The position numbers and the translations under genes were made by a program. From positions 175,058 to 239,057 of the forward strand of contig NZ_JAUXQZ010000014.1 in assembly GCF_030682035.1 (NCBI RefSeq): a DNA stretch of 64,000 bases. The letters run 5' to 3'. This DNA comes from Brevundimonas sp. Its GTDB lineage: Bacteria; Pseudomonadota; Alphaproteobacteria; Caulobacterales; Caulobacteraceae. The stretch's first letter is position 1, and every line of letters begins with the position of its first letter. Of the stretch, positions 1 to 8,103 are shown one piece after another. The notes beneath the pieces were generated by a model. The model did not search any database. It was given only the letters and a program-made list of their open reading frames with translations, and was not told where the DNA came from.

Positions 1-34
1 CATCGACCCGGAGTTCGGGCGCAAGGCCACCTGA
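1..34 (+). CDS. 3' end of an unidentified gene
   Basis: Only the last ten codons (reading I-D-P-E-F-G-R-K-A-T) and a TGA stop lie inside the window. Each of these codons ends in G or C, as in the other real genes here. The gene converges on rsmE, with 32 bases between the two stops. Too little protein is visible to name a product. Confidence 0.55.
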   Translation, partial: IDPEFGRKAT

Positions 35-66
35 CGCGGCCCGCAGCGCGGCGGGGTGCGCAGCGG

Positions 67-804
67 TCAGCGCTCGGCCTGGCCGCCACCTCGCAACGCC
101 AGCCAGGCCAGCACCGCCAGCGGCGCGGTGTCGGCACGCAGCACGCGCGGGCCGAGGGCCGTGGCGACGAAACCCTGGGCGGTGGCGGCGGCTTCCTCGG
201 CCGCGGTGAGGCCGCCTTCCGGGCCGCTGAGTGCGGTGATGGCCCCGGCTTGCGGCATCTGCAGGCGGGCCAGCGGCTGCGCTTCAAGCCGCAGGCTCAG
301 CACCAGCCGCAGGCCGGCGCGCGCCTGCGGCAGCCACTCGGCCAGCGTGAGCACGGCCGCCACCTCGGGCACGCGGGCGCGCCCGCACTGCTCGCACGCC
401 GCCTGGGCGATGGCCTGCCAGTGTGCGCACTTGCGCTGGGCGCGCTCGCCGGCCAGGCGCAGCACCGAACGCTCGGTGAGCAGCGGCTGGATGCGCGCCA
501 CGCCGAGCTCGCAGGCCTTCTCGACCAGCGTGTCCATGCGTTCGTTGGCGGGCATGCCCAGGGCCAGCGTCACGGCGTGGGGCAGCTCGTTGTTCACGGG
601 CCTGCCGCTGCCGACATGCACCCGCACTTCGCTGCGGCCCACCGCCAGCACCTGCGCCGGCCAGTCGCTGCCGGCGCCGTCGAAGAGCACCAGCCCATCG
701 CCGGGCTGCACGCGGCGCACCTGCGCGTGCCGGGTGGCACCGGGCGGCAGCACGAGTTCGGCGCCGGCCACCAGCGGTGCGGCCACGAACAGGCGCATCG
801 TCAT
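67..804 (-). CDS. rsmE: 16S rRNA (uracil-1498-N3)-methyltransferase RsmE
   Basis: Methylates N3 of U1498 in 16S rRNA of the assembled small subunit, using S-adenosylmethionine. The 245-residue product has the family length. It carries the SPOUT knot signatures: GPEGG at 194-198 and LGPRVLRADTA at 217-227, with EKACELGV near 95-102. The start codon overlaps the stop of the upstream amidase as ATGA, so translation is probably coupled. A second ATG two codons downstream is an equally possible start. The pairing with an amidase gene is an arrangement, not a known functional link. Confidence 0.93.
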   Translation of the reverse strand: MTMRLFVAAPLVAGAELVLPPGATRHAQVRRVQPGDGLVLFDGAGSDWPAQVLAVGRSEVRVHVGSGRPVNNELPHAVTLALGMPANERMDTLVEKACELGVARIQPLLTERSVLRLAGERAQRKCAHWQAIAQAACEQCGRARVPEVAAVLTLAEWLPQARAGLRLVLSLRLEAQPLARLQMPQAGAITALSGPEGGLTAAEEAAATAQGFVATALGPRVLRADTAPLAVLAWLALRGGGQAER

Positions 805-2147
805 GACGCGACCCGCGCTTCCACCGCCAGCGCCACGCCGGCCAGCGCGGCGTCTTGTCCGGCCGGGGCGGCCAGCATCAGGCCCACGGGCAGCTCGCCC
901 GCCGCGTGGCAGGGCAGCGTGAAGGCGCAGCCGTCGAGGAAGTTGATGGCGAAGGTGTTGCGCAAGAGCAGGGCGTTGGCCTTGAAGAAAGCCTCGTCGC
1001 TGGCCACCAGTTCGGCGATGGGCGGGGCGGTGATCGGCACCGTGGGGCAGATCAGGGCATCGAAGCCCGAGAGCCGCTGCGTCACGCGCGCCATCCAGTC
1101 GCGCCGCCGCTGCTGCATGGTGATGTAGTCCGCCGCGCTCACGCCCTCACCCGGGGCAATGCGCGCGGCCACGCGCGGGTCGAAGCGCTCGCGCCGGGTT
1201 TGCATGGCCTGGCGGTGCGTGACCCAGGCCTCGACCGCCGAGAAGCCGCCCGGGGCGTTGATCTGCGCGATCTCGGCCAGCTCGGCCAGCGGCAGCTCGA
1301 CGATCACCGCGCCGGCGGCCGACAGCCGCGCCAGCGCGCGCTCCAGGGCCGTGGCCACCGCGGGCTCCAGCGCGTCGAGCATCAGCGTGCGCGGCAGCGC
1401 CAGGCGCAGCCCGGCCACGCCGCGCGCGGCCACGGGCAGCGGCGCGCCGGCGAGCACGCCGTCGACGACCAGGCAGTCGGCCACCGAACGCGTCATCGCG
1501 CACACCGTATCGAGCGTGAACGACAGTGGAAAGGCGCCGGCCAGCGGCGTGCGCGCCTGCGTATTTTTGAACCCCACCAGCCCGCACAGTGCGGCCGGGA
1601 TGCGGATCGAGCCGCCGGTGTCCGACCCCAGGCCGGCCACCGCCAGGCCCAGCGCCACCGAGACCGCCGCGCCGGAGGACGAGCCGCCGGGGATGCGCGC
1701 CACGGTCGGGTCGGCGGCCGTCGCAGCGGGATTTCGCGGCGTGCCGTAGTGCGGGTTGAGGCCCACGCCCGAGAACGCGAACTCGCTCATATTCGTCAGG
1801 CCGACGATGGCCGCGCCGGCCGCGCGCAACCGGGCCACCGCCTCGGCATCGCGCAGCGCCGCGGGCGCATCCTGGCGCAGCACCGCGCCGGCCCGCGTGG
1901 TGCGCCCGGCGATGTCGTACAGGTCCTTCACCGTCACCGGCAGGCCCGCCAGCGGGGGCAGCGGCCGGCCCGCCGCCTGGGCTTCGTCGGCGGCCCTGGC
2001 TGCGGCCATTGCCGGCTCGGCAAAGAGTGCGGTGAAGACATGCGCCGCGGCCGGCGCGGCGGCGCCGGCGAGCACTTGCTCGATGAGCGCCTGGTGGGCG
2101 CCGGGGGCGGTCAGCCGCTGGCGCAGGGTTTGGATGGTCGGCAACAC
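801..2147 (-). CDS. amidase (amidase signature family)
   Basis: Hydrolyses a carboxamide bond; the substrate cannot be told from sequence. The 448-residue protein has the Ser-cisSer-Lys machinery of the family: Lys74 in VTVKD, Ser156 at the start of GGSSSG and Ser180 in SDTGGS. The reading frame stays open well upstream, but the start chosen is a GTG preceded by GAGGAG seven bases before it. The upstream extension would overlap the toxin gene and has no family similarity that I can see. It overlaps rsmE by four bases. GatA is a separate gene in this window, so this is a catabolic or accessory amidase. Confidence 0.85.
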   Translation of the reverse strand: MLPTIQTLRQRLTAPGAHQALIEQVLAGAAAPAAAHVFTALFAEPAMAAARAADEAQAAGRPLPPLAGLPVTVKDLYDIAGRTTRAGAVLRQDAPAALRDAEAVARLRAAGAAIVGLTNMSEFAFSGVGLNPHYGTPRNPAATAADPTVARIPGGSSSGAAVSVALGLAVAGLGSDTGGSIRIPAALCGLVGFKNTQARTPLAGAFPLSFTLDTVCAMTRSVADCLVVDGVLAGAPLPVAARGVAGLRLALPRTLMLDALEPAVATALERALARLSAAGAVIVELPLAELAEIAQINAPGGFSAVEAWVTHRQAMQTRRERFDPRVAARIAPGEGVSAADYITMQQRRRDWMARVTQRLSGFDALICPTVPITAPPIAELVASDEAFFKANALLLRNTFAINFLDGCAFTLPCHAAGELPVGLMLAAPAGQDAALAGVALAVEARVAS

Positions 2148-2251
2148 GGGGTGTCTCCTCGTGGGTGCGGGACGCGTTGGCGGGCGTTCGCCCGGCGGGC
2201 CATTCTTGCCGATGACCGCGCGCGGTTGAGCCAGTCGAGTGTGGGCATGGG

Positions 2252-2710
2252 TCAGCGCGGCCAGACGATGTCGAAGCGCTTGCGCCCGTGGATGCGATAG
2301 ACGCCGAAGTCGGCGACGTCGAGGGTGGCGATGCGCTGGATGCCGGTGGTCTCGGCCAGCCAGACGAGTTCGATGTCGGCCCAGTCGGCGTCCAGGTCGG
2401 CGTACTTGTCCAGCAGCACGGCGATGCGGCCATAGGCTGCGGCGTCGGGCGCGGCCACGCTCACGACACCGGATGCGACTGTGCGCGCCAGCGCCGGCCG
2501 CAGCCAGCCAGGCAGGAAGTGGGCCGCCTCGACCAGCACCGACGGCACCGACCACAGCGGCCGAAGCTGGCCGCTGAGCCAGGCCGTCGCGGCGGCGTGG
2601 AGCCGCTCCCGGCGGTCGAAGAGCGACACCAGGAAGCCGGTGTCGAGAAGCACTGCTTCGCGGCTCGGCGCCGGCAGTCTTGTCTTGGATAGGCCGTGCC
2701 GATCCGTCAT
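2252..2710 (-). CDS. PIN-domain toxin (VapC-like ribonuclease)
   Basis: A 152-residue PIN-domain protein, expected to be a magnesium-dependent RNase acting as the toxin of a type II pair. The acidic cluster is present: Asp23 in LLDTGFLV, Glu61 in SVLVEAAH, Asp112 in WADIELVWLA and Asp131 in IATLDVADF. The last of these is the typical C-terminal PIN motif. Its ATG overlaps the antitoxin stop as ATGA, so the toxin is made only after the antitoxin. It is slightly longer than many VapC toxins, with about 18 extra N-terminal residues. The RNA target is not predictable. Confidence 0.8.
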   Translation of the reverse strand: MTDRHGLSKTRLPAPSREAVLLDTGFLVSLFDRRERLHAAATAWLSGQLRPLWSVPSVLVEAAHFLPGWLRPALARTVASGVVSVAAPDAAAYGRIAVLLDKYADLDADWADIELVWLAETTGIQRIATLDVADFGVYRIHGRKRFDIVWPR

Positions 2711-3066
2711 CGCGCCGTGCGCGGCTTGGCCTCGGCGCGGGGCCGCGCCGCCGTCTGATCGGCGCGGGGCCGTGCCTCCCGCTTGGCCGCATGCCGGCGC
2801 TCGAAGGCGGCGCGCACGCCGGCCTTGTCCGCCGGGCCAACGCCCTCGACGCAGCCGATCAGCCCGAGCGCCTCGAAGGCACGGTAGTTGGCGCTGGGTT
2901 CGGCGGGTGCAGGCGCGGCGGCGCCGCGCGAACCACGGCGTGGCGGCTGCGCCAGATACTCGGCCAGCACTTCCTGCACCACCAGGCTCTTGGTCACGCC
3001 GCGCTCGGCGCAATGCAACTCGAGCGCCGAGGCGAGTTCCGGTTGCAGGCGAACGGTCAGCGTCAT
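2707..3066 (-). CDS. ribbon-helix-helix antitoxin
   Basis: A 119-residue protein whose first 40 residues (MTLTVRLQPEL, then VTKSLVVQEVLAEYLA) match the ribbon-helix-helix DNA-binding fold of CopG/MetJ-type antitoxins. The rest is a basic, alanine- and arginine-rich tail without recognisable domains. This tail is where such antitoxins usually wrap the toxin. It is the first gene of the pair and overlaps the PIN toxin by four bases. The complex probably represses its own promoter through the repeated heptamers just upstream. Confidence 0.75.
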   Translation of the reverse strand: MTLTVRLQPELASALELHCAERGVTKSLVVQEVLAEYLAQPPRRGSRGAAAPAPAEPSANYRAFEALGLIGCVEGVGPADKAGVRAAFERRHAAKREARPRADQTAARPRAEAKPRTAR

Positions 3067-3152
3067 GGTCGACCCCGAAAGTAATACATGATCCGACGTC
3101 AGTGTAATACGAATCGAAGCCGCCTCGCGTCAGGCGCCCGCGGCGGCCAGGC
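3067..3152 (-). promoter_or_regulatory. promoter/operator region of the toxin-antitoxin pair
   Basis: The 86 bases between the antitoxin start and the end of pntB hold two identical heptamers, GTAATAC, at 3081-3087 and 3104-3110, in direct orientation with starts 23 bases apart. On the coding strand they read GTATTAC and contain a -10-like TATTAC. Direct repeats about two helical turns apart suit a ribbon-helix-helix repressor, so autoregulation is likely. The promoter assignment itself is tentative. Confidence 0.45.
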
Positions 3153-4589
3153 TCATTCGACCGCCTTGACCATGTCCTCGACGACCTTCTTCGCGTCGCC
3201 GAAGACCATCATCGTCTTGTCCATGTAGAACAGTTCGTTGTCCAGCCCGGCGTAGCCGCTGGCCATGCTGCGCTTGTTGACGATCACGGTCTTGGCCTTG
3301 AAGGCTTCCAGGATCGGCATGCCGTAGATGGCACTGCCCTTTTGCAGCGCGGCGGGGTTCACCACGTCGTTGGCGCCCAGGATGATGGCCACGTCGGCCT
3401 GGGCAAATTCGCCGTTGATGTCTTCCATCTCGAAGACCTGCTCGTAGGGCACCTCGGCTTCGGCGAGCAGCACGTTCATGTGCCCCGGCATGCGCCCGGC
3501 CACCGGGTGAATGGCGTATTTCACCGTGATGCCCTTGTGCTTGAGCTTCTCGGCGAGCTCGTTGACGGCGTGCTGCGCGCGCGCCACCGCCAGGCCGTAG
3601 CCGGGGACGATGATCACGGTCTCGGCCTGGCTGAGCATGAACGCCGCGTCGTCGGCGCTGCCCGTCTTCACCGGGCGCTGCGCCGCGCCACCGGTGGCTA
3701 CTGCGGCGACCTCGCCGCCGAAGCCGCCCAGGATGACGTTGAAGAACGAGCGGTTCATCGCCTTGCACATGATGTACGAGAGGATCGCGCCTGAGCTGCC
3801 GACCAGGCTGCCCGCGACGATGAGCATGGCGTTGTTCAGGCTGAAGCCGATGCCCGCCGCCGCCCAGCCCGAGTAGCTGTTGAGCATGCTCACCACCACC
3901 GGCATGTCGGCGCCGCCGATGGGAATGATGATCAGCACCCCCATCACGAAGGCCAGCGCCAGCATGGCGAAGAACGCCGGCCAGCTCTCGGTGAAGGTGA
4001 ACGCCAGGCCCAGGCCGAGCATGGCCAGCCCGAGCGCCAGGTTGACCTTGTGCTGACCGGTGAAGGTGACCGGCGCGCCCTGGAAGAGGCGGAATTTGTA
4101 TTTGCCACTGAGCTTGCCGAAGGCGATCACCGAGCCGCTGAAGGTGATGGCGCCGATGGCTGCGCCCAGGAAGAGTTCGAAACGGTTGCCGGTGGGAATG
4201 AGTCTGCCCTTGGCGACGATGCCGAAAGCCCAGGGTTCGGCCACCGCGGCCACGGCGATGAAGACCGCAGCCAGGCCGATCATGCTGTGCATGAAGGCCA
4301 CCAGCTCGGGCATCTTGGTCATCTCCACGCGCCGGGCCATGACGGTGCCGGCGGCGCCGCCGGCGAGCAGACCGACGAGGACCCAGACCATGCCCTGCCA
4401 GTGCATCTGGCCCTTGAACATCGAGAACTGCACGATGAGCGCGCCGGTGGTGACCACGGCGACGGCCATCCCGACCATGCCGAAGAGGTTGCCGCGGATC
4501 GAGGTGGTGGGGTGGGAGAGGCCCTTGAGCGCCTGGATGAAACAGACGCTGGCCACCAGGTAGAGCAGGGCGACGAGGTTCAGACTCAT
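3153..4589 (-). CDS. pntB: NAD(P) transhydrogenase subunit beta
   Basis: Inner-membrane subunit of the proton-translocating transhydrogenase, which uses proton re-entry to reduce NADP+ with NADH. The 478-residue protein begins with a long run of transmembrane helices (about residues 1-270). It ends in the soluble NADP-binding domain III, with IVPGYGLAVARAQ from about 327 and GRMPGHMNVLLAEA and GANDVVNP further on. The start is an ATG overlapping the pntAB stop by four bases. It is the last gene of pntAA-pntAB-pntB. An open frame upstream of the chosen start only shadows pntAB. Confidence 0.95.
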   Translation of the reverse strand: MSLNLVALLYLVASVCFIQALKGLSHPTTSIRGNLFGMVGMAVAVVTTGALIVQFSMFKGQMHWQGMVWVLVGLLAGGAAGTVMARRVEMTKMPELVAFMHSMIGLAAVFIAVAAVAEPWAFGIVAKGRLIPTGNRFELFLGAAIGAITFSGSVIAFGKLSGKYKFRLFQGAPVTFTGQHKVNLALGLAMLGLGLAFTFTESWPAFFAMLALAFVMGVLIIIPIGGADMPVVVSMLNSYSGWAAAGIGFSLNNAMLIVAGSLVGSSGAILSYIMCKAMNRSFFNVILGGFGGEVAAVATGGAAQRPVKTGSADDAAFMLSQAETVIIVPGYGLAVARAQHAVNELAEKLKHKGITVKYAIHPVAGRMPGHMNVLLAEAEVPYEQVFEMEDINGEFAQADVAIILGANDVVNPAALQKGSAIYGMPILEAFKAKTVIVNKRSMASGYAGLDNELFYMDKTMMVFGDAKKVVEDMVKAVE

Positions 4590-4915
4590 GGCTGGCCCCC
4601 CTCGGCCCTGGCCGCGGGCGCCTTCTTCTCCTTTTTCTTGAACATCTCGAGCATGCGCCGCGTGACGAGGAAGCCGCCGAAGACGTTGACGGCGGCCAGC
4701 GCCACGGCGAGCACGCCCATGGTCTTGCCCAAGGGGGTTTCGGTGAGCGCGGCGGCCAGCATGGCGCCGACGATGACGATGGCCGAGATGGCGTTGGTGA
4801 CGGCCATCAGCGGCGTGTGCAGCGCCGGGGTCACGGTCCACACCACGTGGTAGCCCACGTAGATGGCGAGCACGAAGATGATGAGGTTGGTGATGGTGGG
4901 GCTGACGATGTCCAT
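4586..4915 (-). CDS. pntAB: NAD(P) transhydrogenase subunit alpha, membrane part
   Basis: A 109-residue membrane protein equal to the C-terminal domain of the fused E. coli PntA. It has three or four hydrophobic helices (from ITNLIIFVLAIYVGYH to AVNVFGGFLVTRRMLEMF) followed by a charged lysine-rich tail. The chosen ATG follows GAGGAAA at a good distance, whereas the longer open frame overlaps pntAA and lacks a site. It lies 29 bases after pntAA and overlaps pntB by four. The three-gene split is common in alpha- and betaproteobacteria. Confidence 0.93.
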   Translation of the reverse strand: MDIVSPTITNLIIFVLAIYVGYHVVWTVTPALHTPLMAVTNAISAIVIVGAMLAAALTETPLGKTMGVLAVALAAVNVFGGFLVTRRMLEMFKKKEKKAPAARAEGGQP

Positions 4916-4944
4916 GCTTGTTTCCTCAGTGCCGGGGCGTGGGG

Positions 4945-6090
4945 TCAGGGCTTGCGACGGACTTCGCCGCCCTGCGTCATCAGGCAAGCGACCACGATGT
5001 CGTCGTCCATCGGCACGTTGAACTCGCCCTCCTTGGTGATCACGAGCTTGAGAAAGTCCAGCACATTGCGTGCGTACAGGCTCGAGCTGTCAGCCGCCAC
5101 CAGGGCCGAGAGGTCGGTCTCGCCGACCAGCGTGACGCCATGCTTGACCACGGTCTTGCCGGCTTCGGTGAGGGGGCAGTTGCCGCCCGGGCCCCCGCTG
5201 GGGCCCTCGGGTCCCTTGCCGGCGGCCATATCGACGATCACCGAGCCCGGCTTCATGGACTGGACCATCTCTTCGGTGATGAGCACCGGCGCCGCCCGCC
5301 CCGGGATCAGCGCGGTGCTGATGACGATGTCGGCCGCGGCCACGCGCTTGGCCACTTCGACCTTCTGGCGGTCCAGCCAGCTTTGCGGCATGGGCCTGGC
5401 GTAGCCGCCCACGCCTTCGGCGGCCTCTTTTTCCTCGGGCGTCTCGTAGGACACGTCGATGAACTTGGCGCCCAGGCTTTCCACCTGTTCCTTGACCGAG
5501 GGCCGCACGTCGCTGGCCTCGATCACGGCGCCCAGGCGCTTGGCCGTGGCGATGGCCTGCAGCCCCGCCACCCCCACGCCCAGGATGACCACGCGCGCGG
5601 CCTTGATGGTGCCGGCGGCCGTCATGAGCATGGGGAACAGGCGCTGGTACTTGTCGGCGGCCATGATCACCGCCTTGTAGCCGGCGATATTGGCCTGGCT
5701 GGAGAGCACGTCCATGCCCTGTGCGCGTGTCGTGCGCGGCGCGGCTTCCAGCGCAAAGCTGGTCAGCCCGGCGGCGGCCAGGCGCTGCAGGTTGTCGCGG
5801 TCGAAGGGGTTGAGCAGGCCGACGAGCGCCGTGCCCGGCTTCATCAGGCTGAGTTCGTCGGCGGCGGGGCTGCGCACCTTGAGCACGAGGGCGCAGCCGA
5901 AGGCGCCGGCGCGGTCGGCGAGCTCGGCGCCGGCGGCGGCGTAGGCGGCGTCGGTGGCGCTGGCAGCGACACCGGCGCCGGACTGCACCTTGATCACATG
6001 GCCCTGTGCCTTGAGCTTCTTGGCTGTCTCGGGGGTGACCGCCACGCGGGTCTCGCCCGCCGCGGTCTCGAGTGGAACGCCGATGAGCAT
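4945..6090 (-). CDS. pntAA: NAD(P) transhydrogenase subunit alpha, NAD-binding part
   Basis: Soluble domain I of the transhydrogenase, which binds NADH and passes hydride to domain III of PntB. The 381-residue product shows the alanine dehydrogenase/PntA N-terminal fold (LIGVPLE, GETRVAVTP). It also has the RAQGMDVLSSQANIAGYKAV stretch near 123-142 and a Rossmann GVGVAG at 171-176. The ATG at 6090 follows GAGGAGA; an upstream in-frame ATG lacks such a site. It is the first gene of the operon. Confidence 0.95.
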   Translation of the reverse strand: MLIGVPLETAAGETRVAVTPETAKKLKAQGHVIKVQSGAGVAASATDAAYAAAGAELADRAGAFGCALVLKVRSPAADELSLMKPGTALVGLLNPFDRDNLQRLAAAGLTSFALEAAPRTTRAQGMDVLSSQANIAGYKAVIMAADKYQRLFPMLMTAAGTIKAARVVILGVGVAGLQAIATAKRLGAVIEASDVRPSVKEQVESLGAKFIDVSYETPEEKEAAEGVGGYARPMPQSWLDRQKVEVAKRVAAADIVISTALIPGRAAPVLITEEMVQSMKPGSVIVDMAAGKGPEGPSGGPGGNCPLTEAGKTVVKHGVTLVGETDLSALVAADSSSLYARNVLDFLKLVITKEGEFNVPMDDDIVVACLMTQGGEVRRKP

Positions 6091-6211
6091 GTGCGTCTCC
6101 TCGTCTTTGCAGGCTTGAGTTGGGGCGGGCGACGCTACCACAACGGCGGTGGCGGCATGGCCTGGGCGCGGGCCCGGCGGCCGCGTGGCGAAGGACGGGC
6201 GGCGGGTGGCG

Positions 6212-6595
6212 CTACGCCATGCGGCGCTGTTCGGTTTCGTGGGCGGCTTCGCAATCGATGCAGCGCTGGGCCCAGGGCTCGGCCTTCAGGCGGTCGAACG
6301 GGATATCGGCGCCGCAATCGCTGCACAGGCCGTATTTGCCGTTGCGTACACGCGCCAGCGCCTGGCTGACGCGGGCGAGTTCACGCAGCTCGAGGTCGGA
6401 CAGCGCCATGTCGAGCACGCGTTCGCCTTCGCGCTGGGCGGCATCGTGGCCGTCCAGCTCCAGCACCTCATGGGCATGCTCGGCGCGCGTCATGCCGCCC
6501 TGGTGGTCGGAGACGCGCGCGTCGAGCTGGCGCTTGAGCGCCAACAGTTCGGCTTCCAGCATGGCGCGCTGGCCCGCGGTCAAGCGCTCGTCCAT
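6212..6595 (-). CDS. TraR/DksA family zinc-finger protein
   Basis: A 127-residue member of the DksA/TraR family, whose members bind the RNA polymerase secondary channel. An N-terminal coiled-coil region is followed by a four-cysteine zinc finger (Cys91, Cys94, Cys112, Cys115) in YGLCSDCG and RCIDCE. The coiled-coil tip reads D48-G-H-D51-A-A, which keeps the D-x-x-D-x-A signature required for DksA activity. It is shorter than classical DksA (about 150 residues), so it may be a second paralogue. The start chosen skips a 39-residue upstream extension without family character. Confidence 0.82.
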   Translation of the reverse strand: MDERLTAGQRAMLEAELLALKRQLDARVSDHQGGMTRAEHAHEVLELDGHDAAQREGERVLDMALSDLELRELARVSQALARVRNGKYGLCSDCGADIPFDRLKAEPWAQRCIDCEAAHETEQRRMA

Positions 6596-6720
6596 GGCAA
6601 CCACCCCCAAGAAGTTTCGTCCAGGGTCGCACCAATGAACTGGCGGCGCCTTGAGCCGGGTCAATGCTTGTGCGCGCGCGGCCTTCGCGCGGCCCCGCAG
6701 CCCTCTCGGCACCGGCCTCC

Positions 6721-6726
6721 TAGAAT
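6721..6726 (+). promoter_or_regulatory. TAGAAT -10 element of the FAD oxidoreductase gene
   Basis: TAGAAT lies nine bases before the ATG at 6736 and matches the sigma-70 -10 consensus at four of six positions. No good -35 hexamer is visible. The distance would leave a leader of only a few bases, in keeping with the same element before other genes here. Confidence 0.45.
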
Positions 6727-6735
6727 CGCCCGGCC

Positions 6736-7959
6736 ATGCTGCCCCCCACCCTGCCCCAGGCCTGCGACGTGCTCGTCGTCGGCGCCGGCCCGGCCGGCAG
6801 CGCCTGTGCCCATCACCTGGCTGCGGGCGGGCTGGACGTGGTGCTGGCCGACCAGCACGACTTCCCGCGCGACAAGGTCTGCGGCGACGGCCTCATCCCC
6901 GACGCCCACGCCGCGCTGCGCCGCCTGGGCGTATACGACGAGGTGGCGGCGCTGGCGATGCACGTGCCGCATGTGCGCTGCGTCGGCCCCCGCGGCGGCC
7001 ATGTCGACGTGCCGGGCACGCTCTCGGTATTGCCGCGCAAGGTGCTGGACCATGTGCTGGTGCGCGCCGCGCAGCGCGCCGGCGCGCGGCTGCTCACGCC
7101 GCTGCGCTTCGAGGCGCCGCTGCTCGAAGGCGAGCGGGTGGTCGGTGCACGGCTGCGCAGCGGCGAGGCCACGCACGAGATCGCCGCGCACTGGGTGGTG
7201 CTGGCCACCGGCGCGGCGCCCGGGCCGCTCACCGCCGCCGGCCTGTGCGAACGCCACACGCCCAGCGGCGTGGCGCTGCGCGGCTATGTGAGGAACGAGG
7301 CCATGGGGGAGCGCATCCAGCAGCTGCAACTCGTCTGGCACCCGCGGCTGCGGGGCGGCTACGGCTGGATCTTCCCGGCGCCGGGGGGCCTGTTCAACAT
7401 CGGCGCCGGGCTCACCGGCAGCCACATCACGCAGCGCAACGGCAAGGGGCGCATGCAGGACGTGAACCTGCGCCGCATGTTCGCGGACTTCTGCGCCGTC
7501 TATGCGCCTGCCGCCGAGCTGATGGCCGGCGGTGAACTGCAGGGCGAGCTCAAGGGCGCACCGCTGCGCTGTTCGTTGCAGGGCGCGCGCTGGTCGCGCC
7601 CGGGCTTGCTCGGCGTGGGCGAGGTCGTGGGCAGCACCTATGCCTTCAGCGGCGAGGGCATAGGCAAGGCCATGGAAACCGGCCTGCTCGCCGCCGAAGC
7701 CGTGCTGGCGGACGGCGGCGGGCCCGAAGCGGCGGTGCGCCAGCGCTACGAGGCCGGCCTGCGCGGGCTGCAGCCCAAGTTCGACCTCTACGAAACCGCC
7801 AGCCGCGTCAACCAGTACCCCTGGCTGGCCGATCTGGTGGTCTGGCGCGGCCGGCGCAGCGCACGCATCCTGCGCCGCCTCAGCGGCGTGCTCGAGGAAA
7901 CGCAGAACCCGGGGCGCCTGTTCACCTGGCGCGGCCTGACCAAGCTGTTGTTCGAGTGA
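6736..7959 (+). CDS. FAD-dependent oxidoreductase, geranylgeranyl reductase-like
   Basis: A 407-residue flavoprotein of the geranylgeranyl reductase/halogenase-like group. The dinucleotide-binding motif GAGPAGS is at 16-22. It is followed by FPRDKVCGDGLIP near 43-55, a stretch typical of geranylgeranyl reductase-type enzymes, and a second FAD contact GEGIGKAMETG near 305-315. Substrate is unknown; family members saturate isoprenoid chains or oxidise aromatic substrates. It stands alone between the divergent DksA-like gene and the LytS-type kinase gene. Confidence 0.78.
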   Translation: MLPPTLPQACDVLVVGAGPAGSACAHHLAAGGLDVVLADQHDFPRDKVCGDGLIPDAHAALRRLGVYDEVAALAMHVPHVRCVGPRGGHVDVPGTLSVLPRKVLDHVLVRAAQRAGARLLTPLRFEAPLLEGERVVGARLRSGEATHEIAAHWVVLATGAAPGPLTAAGLCERHTPSGVALRGYVRNEAMGERIQQLQLVWHPRLRGGYGWIFPAPGGLFNIGAGLTGSHITQRNGKGRMQDVNLRRMFADFCAVYAPAAELMAGGELQGELKGAPLRCSLQGARWSRPGLLGVGEVVGSTYAFSGEGIGKAMETGLLAAEAVLADGGGPEAAVRQRYEAGLRGLQPKFDLYETASRVNQYPWLADLVVWRGRRSARILRRLSGVLEETQNPGRLFTWRGLTKLLFE

Positions 7960-8090
7960 GCGCCGGCAACCCCCTGCCGCTGTGGCGAGTTCGAACCCAT
8001 CGGCAGGTCGTTCGCACGCTGCCGGCCGCCGCCCACCCCGCCAGACCGACCCTTCGCCGCACACCGCAGCGCGCCGCGGCAGGGCGCTTC

Positions 8091-8096
8091 TAGACT
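8091..8096 (+). promoter_or_regulatory. TAGACT -10-like element of the LytS-type kinase gene
   Basis: TAGACT ends seven bases before the ATG at 8104. With a normal start distance the message would begin at or near the start codon. No clear -35 is seen in the GC-rich sequence upstream. Confidence 0.35.
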
Positions 8097-8103
8097 GCGC
8101 CGC

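Noticed and set aside
801..2840. Amidase as a 679-residue protein
   Set aside because: The extra 231 residues overlap the toxin gene and are arginine/alanine-rich; a GTG with a good ribosome binding site gives a normal amidase length.
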